From contig JANTUC010000012.1 in NCBI GenBank assembly GCA_026873275.1, forward strand, positions 392,001-456,000: a stretch of 64,000 nucleotides of DNA, read 5' to 3'. Position 1 is the stretch's first letter. Every line of letters begins with the position of its first letter. Shown one piece after another: positions 23,594-35,000 of the stretch. Made by a program: the position numbers and the translations under genes. The notes beneath the pieces are model-generated. The model did not search any database. It was not told where the DNA came from and was given only the letters and a program-made list of their open reading frames with translations. This stretch comes from Pseudopithomyces maydicus (taxonomy: Eukaryota > Ascomycota > Dothideomycetes > Pleosporales > Didymosphaeriaceae).

Positions 23594-26115
23594 TTACGAG
23601 CTCTTTCCCGCCTCATACACCTTCCCCATGAATTCGTCGGGTCCCTCTCGCAGGGGCTTGGAACTCAGGGTCTCCACGACGGCGCCGATGTCGCCGCTCA
23701 TGCAGCTGCCCTCGAGCGCACCCATCAATCCAACTGCCACCCGGGGCGGAATCTTGTCGCCCTCGATGGTGTAAACGTCCATAATCCGTGCCGCATGCTC
23801 GATGCCCACGCGGTCGCAGAACAGGCTGGTAAACATCGGAAGGAGGAAATCGTGGGGCTCCGCGCGAAGCTCTCCGAGGCGCTGTGCGAGCGTGGGGAAC
23901 TTCTTCGCCAGCGCAGCCAGGGTGGTGTCGTACGCGGCGGTGATGGCGGTCTGATCGCGGACGAGGAACGAGAGCGGGAGCGCGCGGTTCAGCATGTTGG
24001 AGAGAGCAACGAAGGAATCCGCCGCGGACATGTTGAGCAGGAAGAGCGCGGCCATGTGGTGAATGCCCATGGTAGTGTCGACGTCCGGGCGATACGAGCT
24101 GTACGCAATGCAGATGTTGACCAGCTCTTGGTGCAGGGGTTGTTCCGGCAACTCCTCTGTTCCCGGGGCAAACATCTTGAGATCGGGGAAGACGCTCTTC
24201 GTGTTCTCGACAATTTGGGCGTAGCGGCCGTCGAGCGCGGATTCGCCTAGCTCCTTGACCTGCAATTGAGCCTTCTCTAAAGCGACATTGTAAGTGATTT
24301 CGGAAGTCTCAAGCTCGTTGCCAATGGCCCTCTTCCAGACTTCCCCGCGAAGCTTGGCTGGAACGCCGTTCCACCACATCTTCCTATGCGAGCCCTTGAG
24401 CTCGGGATTGGCCATCTCCTGATCCCAGTTGGGGAGCAGCAGGCTGGACCAGTACTCAGCTTTGATGCGTTCGGCCTTCTCGCGGGCAATTGCTTCTTCC
24501 TCCTGACGCTTGACCTCGAGGCGTTCTAGAAACTGTCAGCGTGGGCTCTGCAACCCCCGAAGTTGTACTTACCAGCTTCCTCAATTCGCGCCAGCATTTT
24601 CTGGTACTCCTTGAGGTGCTTCTTCTCCTCCTTCGGGTCCTTGGGAGGCAACCACGAGGGGCGAGTGCGCGAGAGGTACTTTTCTTTCTCGAGGGACGGC
24701 CGGAAGGGATCGATCAGCGGATCGCTCTTGCGGATCGGCGGCAATGGAACGCTCTTCTTCTTCTTCGACTCAGACTCGCCGACCGACGACGAGCGTGACA
24801 GCGGCTGCTGACGCTTGATCTCCTGCTGGTGCTCGATCTCGGTCTGGTACTCTTCAAGCGCCTCGGTGAGCTTCCTGGCATCTGCGTCGAGCGCGCCATA
24901 TGTGTCTTCCCACGTTGACGTGTTCGTCGGCTGGCGGCTCAGAGCCGGGAGCGGGCTCTCCTTATCGGGGTGCGGCGCGGGCGACTGCGATGCGGAGCGG
25001 CGGTCGGACAGGGCTGGTGACGTCTTTGCCGAGTAGGGCAGCCCGCGCAGTGAAGTCGGACGGCTGTTCGCAGGGCTGGTGGAAACCTGGGGTGGGCTGC
25101 CGCACGAGGACGGCGCCGGTGAACGGTCCTGGGCCGGGCGAGGCGAGATGGGCACGTTCCAGATGACTGCGTCCTCGGGCAGCTCGTCGTCCTCGTCGTC
25201 ACATTCGGCTTCTCGCTCCTGCACGGTCTTGCGGGCGGCGTGCTGCCACGACTGCCTCCTGGAGGCCATCGAGGGGGCAGGCGAGACCTCGAGGTTCCGG
25301 GAGCTCTTGCGTGACAGGGTGCGTTGGGAGGAAGATGAGGAGGGGAGCGGCTTCTTCGGGGAGGGCGATCTCGAGCGGCGGACGGGAGCCTGCAGGTTGG
25401 TGATGTTTGCCAGGGACGGGGCAGATGGCGAGGAGAAGCCCCTCCGCATCTGCTTGCCCGGGGCATGCAGCTGGGAGCCGGCGCGCAGATTGCTGCTCGT
25501 CTGGATCTTCATGGCTGCCGGGCGCGGCTTGGAGCCCTTGGTGAGGTCGCGGAACGAGTGCGGCGCGGCGTGCGGCATGCTGCGGGAGCGGGAGGCGTCG
25601 AAGAGCACGCGGTTGGGCGAGTGAGGGACGTGGAAGTGCGAGGGCCCGGTCGAGTCGTCGGCCAGGTTGATGTCCTCGAAGTGAGACAGGTCGCTGGGGC
25701 CCATGTCGCTGAGGCCCTCGGAATGGAAGCTGCTCGACTTGCTGCTCTTCGAGTTGGTCAGGTCGGGCGGGCTGCCCGGGGCGGCGAGCGGCATGGTGTT
25801 GGGGTGGTGGTGGTGGTGCATGACGGTAGCCATGAGGGGTCGGGGGTCTTTCCTCCTGGCGTTGTGGGCGTGGTAGTGGGCGTGGTGCTGCTGCAGAGGG
25901 TGGTTGTGGGCCCTGATGCGTCTAGAGGGGGATAGTTCGGCGCAGGCGGTGCGCGTGGACGGGATCAGAGCGGTGACATAGTCGGTCTCGGTGATGCTGT
26001 ACAGGGTCTTGTCGCTGTGGAGGTGCGAGTGGATGTAGTGGATGTCCGGGCTGTCGAGAATTGCTCCAGCGCCGAAAGCGTGGTGCTGCTGGGCTGCGAA
26101 GAGCGCCGTAGGCAT
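23594..26115 (-). CDS. TBC-domain (Rab GTPase-activating-like) protein
   Basis: Minus-strand exons 24573-26115 and 23594-24525 (intron 47 nt) give 824 residues. The first 480 or so are low-complexity, rich in Ser, Pro, His and Arg, and probably disordered. A charged helix (PKDPKEEKKHLKEYQKMLA) leads into the TBC domain at about residues 560-800, seen as WWNGVPAKLRGEVWKRAIGN and FPDLKMFAPG. TBC proteins speed GTP hydrolysis by Rab GTPases using an Arg finger (IxxDxxR) and a Gln finger (YxQ). Here the matching places read IVENTKS and YRPDVD, so neither finger is visible. Activity as a true GAP is therefore doubtful. The protein sits downstream of TERT on the same strand, 565 bp away, as an independent gene. 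Confidence 0.88.
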
Positions 26116-26679
26116 CTTGATGGTAGGCGTAATTTCGGGCGAGTAATTTGGCTAAGCCCCTGACGGGAGCGAGTAACCCCTGCAAGCCCCGGGGACAAAG
26201 CGTGGGTCAACGTTCACGGCAGAATGCACTGGCAGGCAGGCCGTTCTTGATTTCTTCACGATGTGCTGTGGAATCTGGGTGCGGGTGCCTGGGGCGAGGG
26301 GGAGCCCAAGGTCCACATGATATTCTGGTACTCAGCAGCCCGCAGCAGCAAGGGGACCCTCGGAGTTGACAGGCGCTGCGGGCGGCAGCGTAGGAGACTG
26401 GGCAGATGTGAAACCAGACGGCTGGTGTGGCTGGAGAGCACCCACTTTGCGAACCGTTGACATCGGTTACATCACGGATGCCCGGTTTCTTCGCAGTCAT
26501 TGTGTAAATAATGCAGGGAGCCGCGGGCCAGGGCCTATCGGATGCCTGTAAAAACCGTGTATGTACAGTGCGCCAATGCACGCTGCCATCACTGCGCCGT
26601 CCAACACACATCAAGCCTCCCGCCTCTCCATCTCTGCAAGCAGCAAGACGAAAACCCTACCAGCCCGCTGAAGCATCCG

Positions 26680-29600
26680 TCACATGCAAGCCAAGCGCGC
26701 GGCGTCGTCGAGCATGCGCCTTTCCGCACTGTTACCCGGTCGGACTGCCACCATCTGCGCGCGCAGCCACGCCAAAAGCGCGCCGTGCTGCGTCTGCCGC
26801 CGCTGAAACACGGTGCAAAAGGCCCTCGATGCAAGCCTAACCCGTGGTTCATCAGCAACGGGGAGACGGTGAGACGGCCGGGCCAGCCACACTTACCATT
26901 GGACCTGCCTCCGCGAAATCGCTCCCCGTATCTTCTCCGCGTTCTGTGCCGCTCGACTGCGCGTCCTTCGCTGCAGCATCACAAAGGCAAGCGCCGCCAT
27001 GCCGTCCACCGTGCCTGTAGCATTCCACCCATTAGCATTGGGCCGTTGGTCTGGACGTTCGAGAAAGAAGGCTGGACCCATCAGCGGCCAGGGCTTGTGC
27101 CATGATCGACGCCGCATCGCTAGACGGCCGTGATGCGCTCTGCGATCCAGAACTCTTACGCTTTTGGGAATGGGCACCTACCGATTAGCAAGGCCGAGCG
27201 GATTGGCCGTGCCTTGGACAGGCTTCGCCCGTACTCGAAGCACCTCACCGCCGCTTCCTGGAAGCTCTGGTAGAGGTTGGCGAGCACCGTCGACACGCTG
27301 TTGAATGACGTGTCAATCAGCATGGCCTGCAACTGGATCTTGAACCCACTATTCCTGGTGGTTAGCATCGCGCCGTCCGCACTTTGTGCACAAATACTTC
27401 GTCGACCCGCGCCCCAAAACGGTTGCAGCGCCGCACATCCTCACCGTACTTACTTGAGCGCTTTACGATGGAACGTCTGCCCCGGCACCTTTGCCCAGTC
27501 CACCGTCAGGGAGTCGGATATGCCTGCCAGCGTTAGCCGTTGCCCACCGGAGCCATGCCATGTGCTGTGCTGTGAACAGGCAATGAATGAGTCGGCATCT
27601 CACGTACTCGCCGCACTAGTGCGCTCGTTGCTTTTGCTGACTTCCAGGGTGCGCATGTCTATCTGTACGCCACAGTAGGGGAATCTCACTTCCGAGACAC
27701 ACCTCGATACGCGATGGCCATCCTCCGTCGCCACGTCGAAGTTGGCCAGCGACTTGGACCTCTTGACCGCGACGCCGTACTCGGCGTGGCCGCGGTGCAT
27801 GACCTTCACAAAGCGCTCGCCATGCCCGCGCTCGGTCGTGATCAAGCAAAAGTCGTCGAGCAGCCGGAGCAGCAGACAGTCGCTGCCGAGCGCGAAGCCC
27901 AGCACGTCGCGCTCGAGTTCGGCGTAGAAGAAATTGCACAGGATGGTCGACAGGACAGAGCCCTGGGGAATGCCTGACTTTTGGCGGTAGAACCTCTTTC
28001 CGATCTTAACGAGATTGCGTTCCACGTGCTCACGCAATAGCTGCATCAGATCATCCTTCGTCTCAAACCGCTGCGCCGCTGTGTTCACGAACACGGTGTT
28101 TGCTTTTGAGCCTGCGAACTTGTCCTCGACGAGGCGGTCGAATGGAGTGATTACGTCGCCGCCGGCGCTGTGCGCGACGTAGCGCTTCTGCGGCAAGGGG
28201 TTCACGTATTGCCCGTCCAGCTGCTGGAGCTGGCCAAGAGCGCGGACTTCGACATGTTTACCTGTGTGATATCGTGGCATGGATAGGAGACTGTCTACCA
28301 TCGTGAGCAGGCGCTGCTGTGGGATCGTGTCGAAGCAAGATTGCACGTCGACTTTGGCAAAGTACAACGGTCTGCCCCCGAGACCTTGCTCGACCAGCGA
28401 CTGTCTGAAAGCAGCCAGCTTGGGGAACATGTCGCCGACCGAAAACAGAGACGATCCAAACCTCTCGGGATGGAGAGACTGCATGGAATTTAGCTCCTGT
28501 GATCAATTTCGATGTGTCCAACAGAGTTGTACTGACCTTTTCAAAGGTGATCACGTTGAACGCCGGCGTCATCACCGAATTGATACTACGACCCAGCACC
28601 GTCGTCCCATTCCTCTTAATCTGCTGCCTCCGCTTCAAATTCGTGATGATCCGCACGCCAGTTTTCTTCGGCAGCAGCCTAATCTTGCTGAAGCCCAGCG
28701 GCCTCGCGTTCAACAGCTTCGTCGCCGTCTCCGTAGACACGTCCTCGAACAGGTTCAGCCTCAGGTTCGACAGCGACGGCTCCGCCAGCATGCGCCACAC
28801 GTCGTGCCGAAAGTAGAACAGCCGGTTGCGGTGCACGTTCGACTCGGTCACATGGAAGTTGGAACGGACCAAGGGTATCAAAAACGAATCAAACACCCAG
28901 TACACGAGCTCGAGGAATATCTCCCTGCGCTTGTCGTGGTCCGTCTTGGCCATCTTGACGCCATCTCCCTGACCGGGTGCCCGGAGCCAGGCTAAAGTGG
29001 ATATCTGGGTGGGTATTAATGCCTGGATGGGCACGTGGCTTGGTGTCAAGCATGGGCAAGGGACTTGCCTGAATGTTTTCCATCACCTGATGCAGGGTCA
29101 AACTTTCGAAGCGGCGGAGATGCACGAAATGATCTATCCAGGACATGATGATCGACTTGTTAGAATCGCCGCCCCAGAAGGCGTTGGGAATCACGTTGGC
29201 GACTACGGCGCGGCAGAAGGCGGAGACGTGGGCTGTGGGACAGGCCATGTCTGTGAAACAGGTGTCTTGGACGGCTTGGGGTTTCAACGTTGAAGAGGGT
29301 GTATTGGCGTCATCTTGAGCTGATATTGCAGCCATGGATATATCATCTTTTGGCTGGAGAGCACTGGTTCTCCAGGCTGGCTTGGAGGATAGGTCTAAGC
29401 CTTCAATGGGACAGTAATGACGCAGCAGCTCTGTGTACGAGCATCTCTTGTTCAGTTTACGTAGCTTGTTGACTAATGCAAGAGGTTCGCCTCGAAGTCT
29501 CTTGGGCACACGCTGTTTCCATCTCAGCATCGACTCCTCGGTGCGCTTCGCCTCAGACAGCTCTCGACACATGGCCTGGTGGATTTCTTTCTCCCGCAGC

Positions 29601-30862
29601 GTGTAGTCCTTGAACGCCATGGTCGTTTCCCGCCTGTCCACCACCGAGGTGAATACGTTGTGCAGCCCATACTGGCGAGGAAACAGATGACGCATCACGT
29701 GGACCGTCTGCTGCTGATCGTCCAGGTCAGGAAATCGGTTCAGCACGTCTGTACACCATCAGTTTAGTCATTCGTAACAGGTAGTCGGTGGTTTCTCACG
29801 GATGTGGCGCATGCCAAACCGGACGCCACCTTTGGCGTTGAGGGCAGCGCGTGCATACAGCATGCGGTTTCGAACAAAGGCGATGGCGTTAGGCTGCCTG
29901 TCCTCGCTTGCGAGGCTGTTGAGCCTCTTGCTCGGAAAGGCGGCTGGTGGTGCTGCGGGAGCGCGCTCGAGGGCATGCGCAGGCTTCAGATCGGAGATCG
30001 GGAGCCCGCTCAGCTGGAGAAGGTTGCCGTTCCCCTCGCTCTTCTTTACCGGCATGAAGATGCCGCAGTCACTTAGCAGATCCATCATGATCAGGGCGGC
30101 ATCTTTGCCCAGGTGAGCATGCAAGCGGCACCATAGTGGCCCCTTGAGAGCCTCTACGTTGGTGTTCCTGTAACATGACGATACTCCAGGAATGGAATGG
30201 GCCGTCTTCTGTGGCACATGTCGGCCATTACCACTCGATCTCTGGAAGCCGTGGCAGAGCAGATGGGCAGGTCTGTACGAAGTCGATCGCTTGAACAGTC
30301 GCCAGATGACAAAATCCACAATCTGAACTTTGTCAGCCACTGTACCCTCTCTTAACCTTTCGGGGTACCCCGTCATTGGCCCACGAGCATCACCAACGTC
30401 AAATTGACTCACCTCGGCCTGCAACAAGTACCCGTGCTTGAACGTTCCTGCGGAAGGGTTCGTGGCGGAGATCTCCTGGGAGAAGCTGTCGAGGTCTCTG
30501 CTCATCTGCCTCTCGGCGTCGTCGCGCCTGGAGGCGCCAGGTAGCACGCCGACCAAGGTCGTGTCCAGCAGCTCAGCGAGCTCTAGGTCAAGACTACGTG
30601 CGGGTGGTGCAGTGTCCCCGTGACCAGGGTGTTCGAGCAACCCCAGCTGAGATAATTTCCGGCGCCTGGCCTTCGCTCTGGACGAGGCTGGCAGGCGTGA
30701 CAGCAGATAGTGGCGCAATGACAGCACGTCCGGGTAGAGGCGCGACAGGACGGGGTGCTCGACGCTGGCAGTTGTGGCGACGGAAGATTGGTCGGCTGCG
30801 CGGGTAGCCCCCTTGGGGATGGCATGTTGATTGCCAGCGTGGGCGCGGCGGCCTCTCTTCAT
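26680..30862 (-). CDS. TERT: Telomerase reverse transcriptase, complete, nine exons
   Basis: Exons: 30413-30862, 29800-30322, 29069-29748, 28537-29004, 27608-28496, 27454-27523, 27182-27354, 26897-27014 and 26680-26836. Together they give 1175 residues, all in phase. The enzyme copies its RNA template onto chromosome ends in the nucleus. Seen in order: N-terminal region with HPVLSRLYPDVLSLRHYLL and the CP/QFP-type block HVMRHLFPRQYGLHNVFTS (near 341). Then come the T motif SNFHVTES..FYFRHDVW (598-621) and motif 1/2 GFSKIRLLPKKTGVRII. Motif A holds Asp757 (YFAKVDVQSCFD), motif B is SGIPQGSVLS, and motif C LLRLLDDF carries Asp921-922. Motif E is FPYCGVQID, and the C-terminal thumb includes VQWLASRAF. 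All three catalytic aspartates are present. Intron 3 (29005-29068) is GC-AG; intron 4 is only 40 nt. The start at 30862 (MKRGRR) is the last in-frame ATG before the conserved region. Confidence 0.96.
29005..29068 (-). other. GC-AG intron in TERT
   Basis: The exon end CAG is followed by GCAAGT, the favoured GC-type donor, and the intron ends ACCCAG with an ATTAAT branch-like site. Splicing here joins LHQVMENIQ to ISTLAWLRAP, matching the conserved TERT order LHxVMxxIxI..WL. A nearby GT donor (GTGATG) would delete VMENIQ and is less likely. Confidence 0.8.
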
Positions 30863-32078
30863 GATGGTGATGGTGATGGCGAGTGGGACCCTGCGCGCGT
30901 GACATGCATGGTTGTTGGCATCAGGTTGGGTGGATTGCGAATCAGTGATGCGGGTGGTGCGGGTGGTGCCGTGTGCGGTGATGGTGTCCCAACCGTGATT
31001 CTGGCCGGCTCCAGGGCTGTTCCCCAAAGCCGCCTAATGCACAGTGCCGCCGCGCCAGGGGTGTGGGAGATTGATATGTTCTATCCACGACTGTGCCGTG
31101 ATACCCAACCTTGGGGGACGCTGCAGGCGTCGCCGGAGCACGATAAGGGATAGGAGAGAGACGGGTGTCCTGGGTCTATGATACCATCTATCTACATATG
31201 CAGGAGGCGAAGGGGCGTCTGGCGGTGGATGGTTGCGGGTTGCTGTCGACACTGGCTGGCACCGACACCCTATCGTTCCCCCGGATGAGCTGCCGTGACG
31301 CTTACTTTTTAGCTTCCACTCCACAAACATTGCGTCTTGCGCGTCTGGAGAGGAGAGGGAGGGCGCGCGCGGCGGGATGCCGAGCACGGCGTATGGGGGT
31401 CCAGGCAGGCCATGTAGGGTATGCATGCAGTCGTCAGTTCGCGGTGGTGGTGGAATGGTACATGTTGGAGCGCCATGCACATCCCATTCCAGTGTCGTCT
31501 TCTGGAAGCGGACCCCCGCCATTGCGCCAGGGGAGAGTTCGGTACAGCAACGGTCGGCCAGTGAGCTTGGCCCAGGGCGACCGTAGTGGTGGCTCTGGTT
31601 CTCCTCCCGTGCTTCCGCAGATCAGCAACCCACGACGATTCACCCTACAGTGCCTCGCCCACGCTTACCCACCCACCCAACCCTCCCTCCTCCTCTCCCC
31701 CAGCACCGGTACCAGCTGGCCCTGTCCGTTTGGCGTTACGCCGACTGTCGTCCACTGCTCTGCTCCCTCTCGCAGAGCGCGAACAGTTCAGGCTGAAACA
31801 GCAGCCCCAGGGCAACCTTGGGCCACCGGTGGCCCCCGCTTGTTATTGGCAGACGCGACGATAGATTGGGGCTTCACCGTGTGTGAGTTGTCTCCCGCAA
31901 CCCTTGCCGCCTTGGAGTCGACGAGCTCCCGCGCGCTGCGAGGCCCTCCCTCTCCGCTGCTGGCTGATTGGCCTGCTAGTTGTCGTCGCCGTTGACTGTT
32001 GATTGTGCTCGCCTTGACCCGTGCCATTCGCTTCGCGCCCTCTTCGCAGTTGGGATCATGGTGCGGTAGGGGTTCGGT
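30863..32078. promoter_or_regulatory. Divergent promoter region of TERT and the RhoGEF gene
   Basis: About 1.2 kb between two divergent start codons. Open frames here are upstream read-through of TERT or chance frames. A CT-rich stretch at 31660-31700 could be part of the RhoGEF 5' leader. No clear TATA box is seen for either gene, in keeping with housekeeping-type promoters. Confidence 0.5.
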
Positions 32079-35000
32079 ATGGCGGAGCCTGAGCATACCC
32101 ATATGCATAATTTTGCATACCACCCCGGCGTGGCCAGCTGGGTTCAGTCCATCGACAGCGGAGACGAAGTCGCTGAACACGCTCCCGATGAGTTTTACAA
32201 GGCGGCCGTTGCCCACGCGCAGGAGGTGCCGCAGCAGCCAAACGACATGACGACCACCCGTTCCCGCCAGCAGACACCCAGCGGAGCCACGCGCTCGAAC
32301 CCCAAGCCGTCGATCCGCTCCGTCTCCGGTCCCGCGACCTCGACCACCTCAACGTCGCGGTCCACACCTCCATTCCAGTTCAATCGGCCCTCGGTGAAGA
32401 GCATGGCCCAGAAGTTCCAGCAACCCACGTCGGCTGAGTCGTCCCCCCGAGGGGAGGCCACGCGCGCACGACCCGTACGCCCACCAGCCGCTGCCTCTGC
32501 TTCGTCGTCACCCGCACCCAACGGCAGAGAGGCCTCGTACGGATCATACAAGTTCAACAACCTGAAGCCGCGAGACCGGCCCCAGCCCGCCCCCGCGTCC
32601 CCCGCGAGTGCCCGAGCTGCACGCACGAAAAGTTCCCTGGCAAACGGGGCGAAGCCTGGCACCGACGCCGGGAAGACGGTGGCCAGAAAAAGGTGGCTTC
32701 ACCAGCGGGCGAGAAGGAGTCGGGGAGGAAGCTGTTCTTTGGAGAGGTGGTTGGAGAACATGATGCAGCAACCCCTGGCTTTGGCATACCTGATTTCGAC
32801 GCCTCGACCGCCACCACCACCACGGCCGCCACCCCCCAGCAGCAGCCGATATCGATATCCAATTCACCAGCGGCCCCGCAGGTCGGAACCTCGACCATAA
32901 AGCTCGTTACAGCCGACCTGCCCTCACTGCCCGAAGCCAACGCCGACGTCTTCTCGCCGCACAGCCAACGGTCCACTCCACATCAAACCCCCACGTCAGA
33001 GAGCAGGATACCTCGATCACGAATACCGGTGGCCTCGCGGAGGCTGAGCACAGCGTCGGATTCGACCACCTCGTCTTCGCGGTCCGCAAGACCCAACTAC
33101 ATGCGGCCGACGGCGGCTCGTGGGGGCAGCGGCAGGACATCCCCTACACGGCCAGCAAGACCCCTGGCCGGACGCACCTCAACACCATCTAAAAAACCCA
33201 CCACCAACCCCACTAACCAGCACACCCTGACAGCGGCATCGTACCGTGGATATCGCGAGCGCGGAAAGTCGCCCCAGGCCCGCAACAACGGGACCGGACC
33301 TAGCGTGGCTGCAGTCATTACCACACTACCGCCTCCCACCTCGCCGCGGCTCCGGAACTCGCGCGAGCGGCAGACCCTGTCCCCAGGCTCACGCTCGCGA
33401 AGTGCCGACCCGCACGGCACCCATGATTATTTTGGCGACAGCTATACCCAGGAGCGGTCACGCATGTTGGAACCGGGCCACGAGGAAAAACGCTTATCCG
33501 TGAGGCGCGTGGACCCATCAGAGGACGAAGACGATGCTCTCCACGCACCAGCTTCGCATCAAGAAACGAATAATAGTAATCAGCATCTGGGTACCGGCTT
33601 GGATGAGGTACCCAACATTTTGCATCTTTCCACCCAAGGGCTCTCTGCCCCACCCGCTGGACGGCCACTATCATCGACCACGACGTTCGAGGAGTCACCC
33701 ATACTAGGAATACCCGGTAGCTTCATGACCACCCCACCCATGGCGCAGAACACGCCGCCCATGAATAATTCTTTCGGGCTACCAAAGGAGCAGGAGACGC
33801 ATGCCGCCTCGGACCCACAGCAGGGCGGTGAGCTGCTGCAAGCACTCACATTCCAACCCACAAACAAACGGCTGGCAGAAATCGCACGCCCAGAAGAGCC
33901 GCTGGATCAATCCGAGCTTGGGGTGCGAGAATCGATACCAATTGCGCTCGGGTCCGAGGTTTCCAGCCCAGGATGGAACGACGACGTACCGAAGCGGCCG
34001 CACCACCAGACGCGGCTCAGCATCGGCTCGCAGACTTGGCGAGTGCAGCCTTTGGATTCCACGGGAACGATATCGTATCTCGATGAAGAAGTTAGCGATT
34101 CGCCCATTGACCCGTTCGCTGGCCGAGGGACTCTGCGGCCAGATGACTCGGCCAGCATGGCATTCTTCCACCAAATTGGCCAGCAGCCCCCTTGGGTGCC
34201 CAAAACGCCCGACGAGGCGGAGAAGGCATCTTTTACGCTGGACAGCGAAGCGTACAGCGTCATCAACAAGATCTTGAATGTTTACCACGAATCAGACACG
34301 ATCACACCGCAGATTGCACAGAATTCCTGGGAGCAGGTGCAGAGCGTCTCCCCCATAGTAGCGCAGCACCGGGACTGGAGCTCGAAAGAGGCGACGGAAA
34401 CCTATCTTGCGCGTTTGCTCAGCGATGCTGCTGCGAGCAGAGAGGGGATCCCAGATGCACAGGCCGCCCCCGTGGTGCAGGCGGTGCAGCACCCCACGGC
34501 TGGCCCGAGCATACGGCAACTTGCTGCTGACCCAGAGGACTCGTTTGCCGGCGGCACGGCCATCATCTTTCCCTCCGAGTCGAGACGGTATTCACGGGGC
34601 TCACGCGCATCCGTGGCGTCGGCGGCCACCACCATTGAGGGACCTAGCCGGCCCGACAGTTCTTCCGACATGCTGACACGTGATCGCGGTTACGCAGGCG
34701 GTAGCAACGGCAACGGCATCAGCAACAGCCACCATAACAGCAACAGCCATGAAATCGGCCCAGCGACCATGTATCCGCCTAGAGACGGCAGATCGCCGCT
34801 CTCTAACGAGATGCCCATGCAGCTGCTTCCAGACATTGCTGGGACGGGCGAAGGGCTGGGCCTGTCCTTGCAGCAGATGCACGAACAACACCAACATTCA
34901 CACGACGCGCATCCTCAGCCGCCAAGGCCGCCTTACTCACCGCCACCGCCGCCTCTCAAGGTAGGCTCTGTTGCCAGTCAGCTGCGTGTTGAGGAGCGTG

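Noticed and set aside
23456..24250. 264-codon plus-strand frame opposite the TBC domain
   Set aside because: Antisense of a conserved domain; no domain or start support of its own.
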